A program made the position numbers and the translations under genes. This document shows, in pieces, positions 16,963-25,538 of a stretch of DNA of 35,819 nt. Position 1 is the first letter of the stretch. Each line of letters opens with the position of its first letter. Source of the stretch: JAJUFS01 sp964599565 (GTDB lineage Bacteria; Pseudomonadota; Gammaproteobacteria; Natronospirales; JAJUFS01); NCBI GenBank assembly GCA_964599565.1, contig CAZRFE010000020.1, positions 1 through 35,819 on the forward strand, given 5' to 3'. The notes under the pieces are model-generated. The model searched no databases and was not told where the DNA came from. It was given only the letters and a program-made list of their open reading frames with translations.

Positions 16963-16967
16963 CTCCT
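16963..16967 (-). promoter_or_regulatory. Ribosome binding site deciding a GTG start
   Basis: AGGAG on the minus strand, 6 nt before GTG 16956, supports the shorter form of the AhpD-like protein. Confidence 0.65.
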
Positions 16968-16991
16968 CGGCGGCGCAGGCGTCGTTCTTCT

Positions 16992-17906
16992 TCAAAGAAT
17001 CGTTCTTCCCAGCGCGGACTGGATCAGCCACACCGCGAACTTGCCGGTCTTGTTCTCGGTATCGAGGATCGGATTGAGCTCGACCATTTCCATGCTGGTG
17101 AGCTTCCCGCTCATTGCCGCGCGTTCGCAGACAAGATGCGATTCGCGGAAATTGAGTCCGCCGGGCACCGCGGTGCCGGTGCCGGGCGCGACGGACGGAT
17201 CGGAACCGTCGAGGTCATAGGAAAGATGAAAGCCGCCGGAGGCGCGGCCGACGATCTCGAACGCCTCGTCAAGGCACGCGCTGATGCCGCGCTCGTCGAT
17301 CTCGCTCATGGAGAACGCGCGGATGCCGGCCTTCTCCACCATCGCACGCTCCGTGCGGTCGATGTCACGCACGCCGAAGATCACCACATGCTCGGGTTTC
17401 AGCGCGGGCGGCGCACCCACGATGTCGATCAGTTTCGGATGCCCGTAGCCGAGCAGCGCGGCGAGCGGCATGCCGTGGATGTTTCCGGACGGACTTGTTT
17501 CCGGCGTGTTCATGTCGGCATGTGCATCCACCCACAGCACGCCGAGATCCTTGTTCTGCTTTCTCAGGTGCCGCGCGATGCCGGCGATCGAGCCGATCGC
17601 CTGTGAATGATCGCCGCCGAGCAGCAGCGGAAACTCGCCGGCGGCGAGCGTCGCCTCGGCGGAATCGGCCAGGTCGATGCACACGGGACGGATGACGTCG
17701 AGGTAGCGCACGGACGGATCGCCGATGGCGAGCTTTTCCATCGAATGCTGACCGACGCTGTGCATGCCGACCACGGTATGGCCGAGTTTCTCGAGCGCGG
17801 GAACGAGGCCGGCCACGTGCATGGCGGACGAACCCATGTCCGTGCCGCGGCGGCCGGCGCCGAGGTCGATGTGGACGTTGGTGATGCGGATGTTCATCGG
17901 ATTCAT
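16992..17906 (-). CDS. rocF: Arginase
   Basis: This protein of about 304 residues hydrolyses L-arginine to ornithine and urea. Binuclear manganese ligands are visible: GGDHS with His100, DAHADMNT with Asp127, His129 and Asp131, and SYDLDGSDP with Asp231 and Asp233. Length and the N-terminal pattern fit arginase of the RocF type rather than agmatinase. ATGs at 17927, 17906 and 17897 are in frame with no strong ribosome binding site, so the start may shift by a few codons. It is divergent from the DUF5916 gene. With CtlX nearby, it suggests arginine/guanidino nitrogen handling. Confidence 0.9.
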   Translation of the reverse strand: MNPMNIRITNVHIDLGAGRRGTDMGSSAMHVAGLVPALEKLGHTVVGMHSVGQHSMEKLAIGDPSVRYLDVIRPVCIDLADSAEATLAAGEFPLLLGGDHSQAIGSIAGIARHLRKQNKDLGVLWVDAHADMNTPETSPSGNIHGMPLAALLGYGHPKLIDIVGAPPALKPEHVVIFGVRDIDRTERAMVEKAGIRAFSMSEIDERGISACLDEAFEIVGRASGGFHLSYDLDGSDPSVAPGTGTAVPGGLNFRESHLVCERAAMSGKLTSMEMVELNPILDTENKTGKFAVWLIQSALGRTIL

Positions 17907-18063
17907 AAAGCGTTCTGCATGTTTCATGGACAGGTGGCGCAATCTTACCCGTTCCGCCGGTCCGGTTCGAGTTGCGCGCCGCGGCATCGAAAAGCGGGTT
18001 TCGAAAACGCGGAAACAAACCGGATGGCGCCTGCCGGCATCCAACAGGGAAATTCGCCGCCGC

Positions 18064-20316
18064 ATGGAGTCACGGGTGAGAACAACAACCATAACCATCG
18101 GCGGTGCGCTCCTGGGCATCGCTGTCCTTTTGCCGTGTGAAGCACACGCATCCGCCGCGCTCGCCGAACGCCAGCCGCCGCTTGAAATCACGCCGGCAAC
18201 GGGAAGCATCGTCATCGACGCGCGCCTTGACGAGACGGCCTGGCAAGAAGCGCGCCGCGTCACGCTGGATTATGAAACACGCCCCGCGGAGAACGTGCCG
18301 GCACGCGCGAAGACGGAAGGCTTCATCACCTACGATGATGCAAATCTCTATGTCGCGTTCATCGCGCACGACCCCGATCCCTCGCTGATCCGCGCGCATC
18401 TCACCGACCGCGACAAGATGTTCCAGGACGATTTCGTCGGCGTGGTGCTCGATACCTTCAACGACCAGCGCCGCGGCTTCGAGTTTTTCGTGAACCCGCT
18501 CGGCGTGCAGGGCGATCTCTTCCAGGACGACATCAACCAGGTCGAGGACGAGACCTACGACACCATCTGGGAGTCGGCGGGGCGCATCACGGAAGAAGGC
18601 TACATCGTCGAGATGGCGATCCCGTTCCGCTCGCTGCGTTTCGAGGGCACGGCGGCGGCGCAGACCTGGGGCATCGATTTCGTGCGCATCTATCCGCGCG
18701 ACGAGCGCCGCCAGTTCCGCATGTACAAGGCCGACCGCAATCTTGCCTGCTATCTCTGCGAGTTCCGGAAGTTCAGCGGCTTCGCGGGCATCGATTCCGG
18801 CAACGGACTCGAGATCACGCCGACGGTCACGGCCTCGCGCACGCAGGCGCGGCCGGATTACGGCACGCCGTATGGTGATGCCGATTCCGAGACCGAGCCG
18901 GGTGTCGATCTCAGCTTCGGCATCACGCCGAACGTGATCCTGAACGCCACGCTGAACCCGGATTTCTCGCAGGTCGAGGCGGATGTTGCCGAGCTGGACG
19001 TGAACAACCAGTTCGCGCTGTTCTACCCCGAGCGGCGGCCGTTCTTCCTTGAAGGGCAGGATCTGTTCGATGACCTGTTCGATCTCGTCTACACGCGCAA
19101 CATCGCGGATCCCGATTACGGCGCGAAGATCACCGGCAAGGAGGGCAGCCATGCCTTCGGCGCATTCTTCACCGATGACAGCATCACGAACCTGATCTTC
19201 CCCGGCGCGCAGCGCGACGATTTCGAGTCGTTCGATTTCGAGAGCCGCAACGCGGTGGCGCGCTACCGCTACGACCTTGCATCGAACTCCGCGATCGGCG
19301 CGTTCGCCACGCAGCGCGAAGGCGATGGTTACAGCAACCGCGTTTCCGGCGTCGATGCGCTGTGGCGCTTCACGGCGTCCGATCATCTCGCCGCGGAATA
19401 CCTGTCATCGACAACCGAATATCCCGCCGACATCGCAGCCGACTTCGAGCAGCCGGATGGCGCGTTCGACGGCGATGCGTGGTATCTCGGCTATGAGCGC
19501 AACCTGCGCAACTATTTCCTTTACGCCAATCACCACGTCATTGACGAGAACTTCCGCGCGGATCTCGGTTTCGTGCCGCGCGTCGGTTACGAGCAGAGCG
19601 TTGCGGGCGGCGGTTACAAGTGGCTCGGCGAGGAAGACAGCTGGTATCGCCAGCTGCAGTGGAACGGCGACATCGATGCGACGTACGACAGCAGCGGCCA
19701 GGAGCTGGAACGCGAGTTCGAGACGTATTTCAGCTTCAACGGCGCGATGCAGTCCTTTGTCGAGCTTGGCTTCATTCGCCGCCGCCAGTTCTATGACGGC
19801 GTCATGTACTACCAGACACTGCGGCAGGTCTACGTCGAAACGTTCCCGAGCGCCATGCTGTCGTACGGTTTCTACGTGCGCGAGGGCGATGAAATCGATT
19901 TCGAGAATTCGCAGCCCGGCACGCTGCTGCAGATCGAGCCGTGGATACAGCTCAAGCCCGGAAGGCATCTTTCCGTGAATCTCGATTACCGCTACCAGGC
20001 GCTCGATGTTGCAGGTGGCGAGCTGTTCACGGCGAAGATCACCGAGCTGCGCGGCACCTGGCAGTTCAACACGCGGCTGTTCCTGCGCTGGATCGCGCAG
20101 CATCGCGACGTGGAGCGCGATCCGTCGCTGTACATCGAAGCCGTCGATGCGCGCACCCGGAGCTGGGCGAACCAGGTGCTGCTCTCCTACAAGGTGAATC
20201 CGCGCACGCTGCTTTATGTCGGCTATTCCGACGGCCACGACGCGATCAACGAGGACCCGCTCGAGCGGCAGACCGAGACGCTGTTCCTGAAGCTGAGTTA
20301 CGCCTGGCAGCTCTGA
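18064..20316 (+). CDS. DUF5916-type outer-membrane protein with CBM9-like N-terminus
   Basis: This protein of about 750 residues has a signal peptide (RTTTITIGGALLGIAVLLP to AHASA), then a carbohydrate-binding family 9-like beta domain (about 45-235, with IVIDARLDETAWQEA and EGFITYDDANLYVAF). A long beta-rich region follows with NPDFSQVEADVAELDVN and FYPERRPFFLEGQDLF, typical of DUF5916. It ends in alternating aromatic strands and a final YAWQL, as in outer-membrane barrels. ATG 18064 is used; GTG 18076 has a better ribosome binding site (GGAG, 6 nt) and may be the true start. Function is uncharacterised; family members are often called hydrolases, but no active site is evident. Confidence 0.85.
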   Translation: MESRVRTTTITIGGALLGIAVLLPCEAHASAALAERQPPLEITPATGSIVIDARLDETAWQEARRVTLDYETRPAENVPARAKTEGFITYDDANLYVAFIAHDPDPSLIRAHLTDRDKMFQDDFVGVVLDTFNDQRRGFEFFVNPLGVQGDLFQDDINQVEDETYDTIWESAGRITEEGYIVEMAIPFRSLRFEGTAAAQTWGIDFVRIYPRDERRQFRMYKADRNLACYLCEFRKFSGFAGIDSGNGLEITPTVTASRTQARPDYGTPYGDADSETEPGVDLSFGITPNVILNATLNPDFSQVEADVAELDVNNQFALFYPERRPFFLEGQDLFDDLFDLVYTRNIADPDYGAKITGKEGSHAFGAFFTDDSITNLIFPGAQRDDFESFDFESRNAVARYRYDLASNSAIGAFATQREGDGYSNRVSGVDALWRFTASDHLAAEYLSSTTEYPADIAADFEQPDGAFDGDAWYLGYERNLRNYFLYANHHVIDENFRADLGFVPRVGYEQSVAGGGYKWLGEEDSWYRQLQWNGDIDATYDSSGQELEREFETYFSFNGAMQSFVELGFIRRRQFYDGVMYYQTLRQVYVETFPSAMLSYGFYVREGDEIDFENSQPGTLLQIEPWIQLKPGRHLSVNLDYRYQALDVAGGELFTAKITELRGTWQFNTRLFLRWIAQHRDVERDPSLYIEAVDARTRSWANQVLLSYKVNPRTLLYVGYSDGHDAINEDPLERQTETLFLKLSYAWQL

Positions 20317-20371
20317 TCCCCCCGGAAGCTGCCGGAAGTCGTGCCTTGTCTTTGTGCGGGGAATTCGCTGC

Positions 20372-20377
20372 TACACT
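20372..20377 (+). promoter_or_regulatory. Possible -10 element of the EamA gene
   Basis: TACACT (20372-20377) in the 92-bp gap before the EamA gene matches the -10 consensus at four positions, with T-rich TTGTCTTTGTG upstream as a possible -35 region. No optimally spaced -35 was found. Confidence 0.35.
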
Positions 20378-20408
20378 GCGCGTCCGTTCATGACGCGAGG
20401 GTGTGCGG

Positions 20409-21263
20409 ATGCTGCAGCTGGTTTTCGGCGTGCTGATGATCAGCGTCGGTGGCGTGTTCGTGAAGCTTGTCGAAACCGATCCGACCGCGACGGCGTTCTA
20501 CCGCATGCTGTTCGGCGGCATCGTGCTCGCGCTCATCACGGTTTCGCGGCGCGAATCGCTGTGGCTGGGCGCGCGCTTCATGTCGCTCGCCGCACTTGCA
20601 TCCGTATGGTTCGCGGGTGACCTGTATTTCTGGCACCAGAGCATCGTGCACATCGGCCCCGGCCTTGCCACGCTGCTCACGAACTTCCAGGTGTTCCTGC
20701 TCGCGTTCGCGGGCGTTGTGCTTTACCGCGAACGGCCCGGCGCGCGCCAGGTGCTTGCGATCCCGCTCGCGTTCGCCGGGCTCGTGCTGCTCGTGCTGCC
20801 GGAATGGCTGACGCTCGGCGGCGATTACCGGTACGGCGTGATCGTCGGACTCGTGAGCGCGATCTGCTATGCCGCCTACACGCTGACGCTGCGCACATCG
20901 CGCATCGACAACGCGACGTCATCGAACTATGCGAACCTCGCGGTACTGTCGCTCAGCTGCGCGATCGTGCTCGCGCCGATGACGCTCGCAAACGGCGAAT
21001 CGCTCGCCATCGCGGACTGGAGCGATTTCGGCTGGCTGTTCGTCTACGGCATCACCGGGCAGCTGCTCGGCTGGGTGCTGATCTCCACCGCGCTGCCGAG
21101 GCTGCGCGCATCCACCGTCGGGCTCGTGCTGCTGCTGCAGCCGGTGTTCGCGTTCGTCTGGGATTTCGCGCTGTTCGACCGGCGGCTGGAGCTGATCCAG
21201 TTCGCAGGCGGCGCGCTGACGCTGGTTGCGATCTATCTCGGGTCGCAGCGCAAGGCGGTGTAG
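20409..21263 (+). CDS. EamA-family (DMT superfamily) transporter
   Basis: This protein of 284 residues has about ten hydrophobic helices arranged as two EamA repeats. The first repeat includes ISVGGVFVKLVETDPTATAFYRM. The second begins near YRYGVIVGLVSAICYAAYT and ends with LRASTVGLVLLLQPVFAFV. These are hallmarks of drug/metabolite exporters. GAGGG at 20397-20401, 7 nt before ATG 20409, decides the start over a GTG at 20403. It is an inner-membrane protein; substrate unknown. Confidence 0.88.
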   Translation: MLQLVFGVLMISVGGVFVKLVETDPTATAFYRMLFGGIVLALITVSRRESLWLGARFMSLAALASVWFAGDLYFWHQSIVHIGPGLATLLTNFQVFLLAFAGVVLYRERPGARQVLAIPLAFAGLVLLVLPEWLTLGGDYRYGVIVGLVSAICYAAYTLTLRTSRIDNATSSNYANLAVLSLSCAIVLAPMTLANGESLAIADWSDFGWLFVYGITGQLLGWVLISTALPRLRASTVGLVLLLQPVFAFVWDFALFDRRLELIQFAGGALTLVAIYLGSQRKAV

Positions 21264-21277
21264 GAGCGGCGTCAGCC
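21262..21277 (+). repeat. REP-like short element after the EamA gene
   Basis: AGGAGCGGC followed by GTCA and GCC forms a short stem right at the EamA stop codon. The first nine bases repeat those at 16561. The sequence resembles the TAGGAGCGGC...GCC repeats common in intergenic regions of several gammaproteobacteria, which is family knowledge, not a search result. Confidence 0.4.
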
Positions 21278-21299
21278 GAATCGCAACGGACGCCTTCCG

Positions 21300-22181
21300 T
21301 CAGTCGACAACCCGAAGCGCACCTGCCCGCACGCTGATCGAAAGCCGCTCGGTTCCCGTCACCAGCATTTCGCCGTCGCAATGCACCGGCAGCGGCCGCT
21401 CGCATTCGATGACGATCTCGCGCGCACGCAGGAAATGCACACCGGGAAGATCAAGATGCGCGCCACGCAGGACGCGCGGCACGAGCTTCAGGATCTTTCC
21501 GCGCGTGAAATCGTCCGCGAACACGACATCAAGCAGGCCGTCGTCGATCTTCGCTTCCGGCGCGATGCGGAAACTGCCGCCATAGACCTGGCCGTTCGCG
21601 GCAGCGAGCATGGTCATGCGGCCGGTGAAGGATCGTCCATCGGCGCTGACGCGGATCTCGGGGTTGTCATGATGAAAGACGAGCGTGCGCAGCAGTGCGG
21701 CGGCGTACACGGCATCGCCGCGCAGCCAGCGGATGCGATTCGCGATGCGTGCGACCTTTGCATCGAAACCCGCACCCACGCCGTTTGCGAAGAACACGTC
21801 GTTGCAGGTGCCGATATCCGCGGCGCGCGTGTGCCCGCGGCGCAGCTTCTCGCACACGGTGAGCCAGTCCTTCGAATGCAGCATCTTCGCAAAATCGTTG
21901 CCGGTGCCGACGGGCAGCACGGCGAGCGGCATGCGCCCGCCGGCCTGCATCAGTCCATTCACGACCTCGAACACGCTGCCATCGCCGCCCGCGATCGCGA
22001 CGCAGTCCGCGCCATCGCCTGCGGCTTCGCGCGCAAGCTCGATCGCGTGGCCGCGATCGTTCGTGATGCGCGCCTCGCACTCGAAGCCATGCTGCGCAAG
22101 ATAGCGCGCAATGTCAGCGCCGGTGCGTGCGGCCACGCCGCGCCCTGCGCGCGGGTTGATGATGAGCTGGATGTTCTTCAA
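21300..22181 (-). CDS. YegS/diacylglycerol-kinase-like lipid kinase
   Basis: This protein of about 293 residues phosphorylates a lipid hydroxyl. It has the DAGK catalytic motifs: IINPRAGRG near the N-terminus, AIAGGDGSVFEVVNGLM, and LPVGTGNDFAK, followed by GAGFDAKVAR. TTG 22181 is chosen because GGAG lies 7 nt upstream and the conserved N-terminus starts there; a longer frame has no homology. It is cytoplasmic or membrane-peripheral. The lipid may be diacylglycerol, phosphatidylglycerol or another; this is not resolvable here. Confidence 0.87.
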   Translation of the reverse strand: MKNIQLIINPRAGRGVAARTGADIARYLAQHGFECEARITNDRGHAIELAREAAGDGADCVAIAGGDGSVFEVVNGLMQAGGRMPLAVLPVGTGNDFAKMLHSKDWLTVCEKLRRGHTRAADIGTCNDVFFANGVGAGFDAKVARIANRIRWLRGDAVYAAALLRTLVFHHDNPEIRVSADGRSFTGRMTMLAAANGQVYGGSFRIAPEAKIDDGLLDVVFADDFTRGKILKLVPRVLRGAHLDLPGVHFLRAREIVIECERPLPVHCDGEMLVTGTERLSISVRAGALRVVD

Positions 22182-22245
22182 GAAACGGCTCCGCGTTGCC
22201 CGCGCGAAGCATACACGACGGACAGCGCGGGAGGCGCGGCTGCGA

Positions 22246-23013
22246 TCAGCGCGTGCGCACCCGCTGCAGGAACTGCTGCGTGCGTTCCTCGCGCGGCGCA
22301 TCGAACAGCCGCGCGGGGGTTCCGGCCTCGACGATGCGCCCGCCATCCATGAACGCGACGCGATCCGCGAACCGGTACGCGAAATCCATCTCGTGCGTGA
22401 CAAGCAGCATGCTCATGTCCGTCGTCCGCCCGAGCTCGCGCAGCACGTCGAGCACCTCGCCGACCATCTCGGGATCGAGCGCGGAGGTGACCTCGTCGAA
22501 CAGCATGATGTCCGGCTGCATGGCGAGCGCACGCGCGATCGCGACGCGCTGTTTCTGTCCGCCGGACAACTGCTCGGGCCACGCATCCGCCTTGTCGGCA
22601 AGGCCGACGCGTTCGAGCAGTTCGCGGCCGGCATGCTCGGCGGCGGCGATATCCGATTTCTTCACCAGCCGCGGTGCGAGCGCGAGATTGCCGAGCACGG
22701 AAAGGTGCGGGAAGAGATGGAAGTGCTGGAACACCATGCCGAGGTGTTCGCGCAGGCGGTGCGTCTGCTCGCGCGTGGCCGGCGCGCCGTCCTGCCAGAG
22801 ATTTTCGCCATGCACGCGCACGTCGCCGCGCTGGATGTCCTCCAGCGTCATCGCGATGCGAAGCACGGTGGACTTCCCGGAACCCGACGGGCCGATCAGC
22901 GCAACCTTCTCGCCGGCGCCAAGCGCGAAGTCGAAATCCTCCAGCACGACGTTCGCACCGTAGCGTTTCGTGACGTTGCGGAATTCGAGCACGGGTTCAG
23001 CGGCGGATGGCAT
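22246..23013 (-). CDS. ehuA: Ectoine/hydroxyectoine ABC transporter, ATP-binding subunit
   Basis: This 255-residue protein is an ABC ATPase of the polar amino-acid uptake type. Walker A GPSGSGKST is at 41-49, the Q-loop at VFQHFHLFPH, the signature LSGGQKQR at 149-156, and Walker B LFDEVTSALDP at 171-181 with Glu174, then switch His207. ATG 23013 has GGAG about 8 nt upstream and overlaps the end of ehuD. The substrate is inferred from EhuB and from the nearby ectoine synthesis genes; the ATPase alone would only indicate amino-acid uptake. Confidence 0.9.
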   Translation of the reverse strand: MPSAAEPVLEFRNVTKRYGANVVLEDFDFALGAGEKVALIGPSGSGKSTVLRIAMTLEDIQRGDVRVHGENLWQDGAPATREQTHRLREHLGMVFQHFHLFPHLSVLGNLALAPRLVKKSDIAAAEHAGRELLERVGLADKADAWPEQLSGGQKQRVAIARALAMQPDIMLFDEVTSALDPEMVGEVLDVLRELGRTTDMSMLLVTHEMDFAYRFADRVAFMDGGRIVEAGTPARLFDAPREERTQQFLQRVRTR

Positions 23014-23653
23014 GTCGTGTCTCCAGGATTCGAATGGCATACGCGGCGGCAAGGCTGACCGCCAGGAAGATGACGCCGGTGATCGTCAGCGGTTCGAGGT
23101 AACGAAACGATTCGCTGCCTTCGAGCTTTGCCGCCTGCAGCATTTCCATGACGGTGATGGCGGCAAGCAGCGGCGTGTCCTTGAACATGGCGATGAGATA
23201 GTTGCCGAGCATCGGCAGCGTCGCGGGAATCGCCTGCGGCAGGATCACGCGCGTCCATGTGGCGCGGCGCGAAAGGTTGAGCGCGCGCGCCGCTTCCCAC
23301 TGCCCGCGCGGCACGGCCTCGATACCGGCGCGATACACCTCCGCCGTGTAGCACGCGTAATGCAGTCCCAGCGCGAGAATGCCGGTGGCAAGCGGGGAGA
23401 GCGCGATGCCGTAGTCCGGCAGCACGTAATAGAGAAAATACAGCTGGATCAGCAATGGCGTGGAGCGCACGAACTCCACGAGCCAGGATGTAGCGCGCGC
23501 GAGCCAGCGCAGCGGCGCCATGCGCGCCGCCGCGAACGCAAGACCGAGCACGGCGGCGAGTGCGAAACCCGCAAGCGTTGCCTCGAGCGTGACGATGAAC
23601 GCCGCGAGAATCTCCGGCAGCACATTGAAGGTGTAATCCCAGCTCCAGATCAT
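22997..23653 (-). CDS. ehuD: Ectoine/hydroxyectoine ABC transporter, permease
   Basis: This 218-residue inner-membrane protein has about five transmembrane helices and the permease EAA loop VPRGQWEAARALNLSRRATW, which contacts the ATPase. The N-terminal VEFVRSTPLLIQLYFLYY is typical of His/Glu/Gln-type permeases. ATG 23653 overlaps the ehuC stop as ATGA. It pairs with EhuC as a heterodimer. The naming as EhuD follows order and the EhuB identification. Confidence 0.88.
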   Translation of the reverse strand: MIWSWDYTFNVLPEILAAFIVTLEATLAGFALAAVLGLAFAAARMAPLRWLARATSWLVEFVRSTPLLIQLYFLYYVLPDYGIALSPLATGILALGLHYACYTAEVYRAGIEAVPRGQWEAARALNLSRRATWTRVILPQAIPATLPMLGNYLIAMFKDTPLLAAITVMEMLQAAKLEGSESFRYLEPLTITGVIFLAVSLAAAYAIRILETRHAIRR

Positions 23654-24312
23654 GCGCGGCGTCCGTGGCGGTGGCGCGTGACGCTGCGCTCCAGCCGCCG
23701 CATGCCGAAGACGAGCACCTGCGCGACGAGAAAGTAGATCGCGAGCGTGAGCGCGAACAGCGGCACCGTGTCGAGCGTTGCCGCGCGCTGCACCTTTGCG
23801 GTGAACGTGAGCTCGGAGAGCGTGATGAGCGAGACGAGTGCAGTGTTCTTCAGAAGCTCGATCAGCAGGTTGCCCGCGGGCGGCAGCATCATCGGCAGCG
23901 CCTGCGGGAGAATCACGCGGAACAACGCCTGTCTTTCATCGAGATTCAGCGCACGCGTTGCCTCCCACTGCCCGCGCGGCACGTTTGCGATCGCGCTGCG
24001 CACGACTTCCGCGCCATATGCACCGCTGTTGAGACCGAGCACGACCACGCCGGTAACGAGCGCGGGCAGGCTGATGCCGAAGAACGGCAGCGCGAAATAG
24101 AACCAGAAGAGCTGCACGAGCGCGGACGTGCCGCGAAAGGTTTCGACGTAGATGTTCGCCGGCCAGCGCAGCCAGCGCCGCCTGGAACGCCGTCCGAGTC
24201 CGCCGGCAAGGGCGAGCAGCAGCGCGAGCATTGCGCCGCCGATCGCAAGCTGCAGCGTGACGCGCAGGCCGTCGATCAGTGCGGGCAGGTGCGTCTGCAG
24301 GAAGACGATCAC
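23650..24312 (-). CDS. ehuC: Ectoine/hydroxyectoine ABC transporter, permease
   Basis: This protein of about 220 residues resembles EhuD: an N-terminal helix, YVETFRGTSALVQLFWFYF, the EAA loop VPRGQWEATRALNLDERQALF, and about five membrane spans. GTG 24312 overlaps the ehuB stop (GTGA) and has GGGG about 7-10 nt upstream; GTG 24327 is an in-frame alternative. Gene order ehuB-ehuC-ehuD-ehuA places it second. It forms the import channel with EhuD. Confidence 0.87.
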   Translation of the reverse strand: MIVFLQTHLPALIDGLRVTLQLAIGGAMLALLLALAGGLGRRSRRRWLRWPANIYVETFRGTSALVQLFWFYFALPFFGISLPALVTGVVVLGLNSGAYGAEVVRSAIANVPRGQWEATRALNLDERQALFRVILPQALPMMLPPAGNLLIELLKNTALVSLITLSELTFTAKVQRAATLDTVPLFALTLAIYFLVAQVLVFGMRRLERSVTRHRHGRRA

Positions 24313-25202
24313 CGCGGCGCCCCGCACAGCTCGAGCGCCGTGATCCTGCCGGGCAGCATGTCTTCGCTGAAGCCGAACGGTGCGACGAGCTGGGCATGCT
24401 TCTTCGTGCCGACCGTCGCGCCGAGCACTTCGTTGAAGGCGTTGCGAAATGCAACATCACGCTTGCGAAAACCGAACGCGCCGTAACCCTTGACGCTTTC
24501 GCCATCGATGACGAGTTCCTCGAATGGCGTGGCGCGTTCGAGCGGCGCCGAGGTTTTCGCCAGCAGGTCGTTGACCGTGAGGCTCGTGCCCGCGTACACG
24601 GATGCACGTCCCGCGGCAACGCCATCGATCGCGGAAGGCGCGTCGGGGAAGATGCGGATGCGTGCATCAGGAATGCCGACATCGCGCGCGTACTCGAGCT
24701 GGATCGCACCGGTGACAACGCCGAGCGTCGCGCCCGGCGTGTCGCGCAGGTCGCGATAGCCGTGAAGGTCGAGCGGATTGCCGGCGGGCACGGCGAACGC
24801 CTCGCCGATGGCGTATGTCGGATCGGAGAACTGGATCTCGCGGCAGCGTGCGGGCGTGATGTACATGCCGGCGGCAATCACGTCGAAGCGTCCCGCCTTG
24901 AGCGCGGGGATGAGCGAGCCGAACTCGGTGAGCACGCCTTCGATTTCCGGAACGCCGAGCTGGCGGAACATCAGCCGCGCAAGTTCCGGCGCTTCGCCGG
25001 TGAGCCGGCCGGTTTTCGAATCGATATATGCATACGGCGCTTCGTTGGCGAAACCGACACGCACGACGCCAGCGTTGCGAATGCGCTCAAGCGTGTCACC
25101 GCCGCTGGCGGCGTTGCTGCTCAACTCGCCGGGCCTTGGCCACAGCCACGCAAGCAGCAGGGCTGCGGCAAGCAGGCCGACCGTGATGCGCACTATCCGC
25201 AA
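24309..25202 (-). CDS. ehuB: Ectoine/hydroxyectoine-binding protein of ABC transporter
   Basis: This protein of about 297 residues is the periplasmic ligand-binding subunit. After an N-terminal membrane segment (about 5-22), it has the EhuB-type pattern: VVRVGFANEAPYAY at 47-59, GEAPELARLMF, LTEFGSLIPALKAGRFDVIA at 91-110, and ITPARC at 115-120. The NEAPY and GSLIPALKAGRF segments agree with EhuB as I recall it from Sinorhizobium. TTG 25202 is chosen because AAGGAG sits exactly 7 nt upstream. A longer form starting at GTG 25268 lacks a ribosome binding site and would bury the signal peptide. It captures ectoines in the periplasm and delivers them to EhuCD. Confidence 0.9.
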   Translation of the reverse strand: MRIVRITVGLLAAALLLAWLWPRPGELSSNAASGGDTLERIRNAGVVRVGFANEAPYAYIDSKTGRLTGEAPELARLMFRQLGVPEIEGVLTEFGSLIPALKAGRFDVIAAGMYITPARCREIQFSDPTYAIGEAFAVPAGNPLDLHGYRDLRDTPGATLGVVTGAIQLEYARDVGIPDARIRIFPDAPSAIDGVAAGRASVYAGTSLTVNDLLAKTSAPLERATPFEELVIDGESVKGYGAFGFRKRDVAFRNAFNEVLGATVGTKKHAQLVAPFGFSEDMLPGRITALELCGAPR

Positions 25203-25492
25203 TGCTGATCTCCTTCTCTCTGGCGACATGCGAAGCGCACGACATATCGCTGTCGCGTGTTCGTTCACGCACGTGTTTCTGCAGGATAAGGCGCAAGGCA
25301 GGAAATTTCATCCCGCGAGGAGATGCCAATGAATCGGCAGAGCGTTGCTGAAACGCTGGAACGGCTTATGGTGAACGAAGCTGCGCAGTTCGCGACGATC
25401 AGGCGGGTTGTGAATGGTGAAGAAGGTTTTGCACGGCGCGGAATTTTCCGTGACCGATGCCGCCAGTGCGCATCGTCAGGATGCTGGCTGTG
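25203..25492. other. Regulatory gap upstream of ehuB
   Basis: This gap of about 290 bp separates ehuB from the uncharacterised membrane gene on the same strand. It must hold the ehu promoter unless ehu is read from upstream. A minus-strand TTATCCT-like -10 lies near 25287, but no matching -35 is convincing. A plus-strand open frame here is listed separately with low confidence. Confidence 0.5.
25210..25214 (-). promoter_or_regulatory. Ribosome binding site deciding the TTG start of ehuB
   Basis: AGGAG on the minus strand, inside AGAAGGAGA, is 7 nt before TTG 25202. It supports a leaderless-extension-free EhuB with a normal signal segment. Confidence 0.7.
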
Positions 25493-25538
25493 TCATTCCG
25501 CGGGAGGCGCATCATCGGCGACGAACACCAGCCGGTAG
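25329..25538 (+). CDS. Possible small protein, doubtful
   Basis: A 69-codon frame begins at ATG 25329 with GAGGAG (25317-25322) 6 nt upstream, a better ribosome binding site than many real genes here. The first half (ETLERLMVNEAAQFATIRRV) could form a helix. The last third contains several Cys and Ser residues and overlaps 46 bp of the opposite-strand gene. No family is recognised. It may be a small protein, a gene remnant, or chance. Confidence 0.22.
   Translation: MNRQSVAETLERLMVNEAAQFATIRRVVNGEEGFARRGIFRDRCRQCASSGCWLCHSAGGASSATNTSR

Noticed and set aside
607..25242. A 16-base identical sequence, CATGCGAAGCGCACGA, at 607-622 and 25227-25242.
   Set aside because: One 16-base match within 36 kb of GC-rich DNA is close to what chance allows, neither copy is part of a longer repeat, and the flanks differ.
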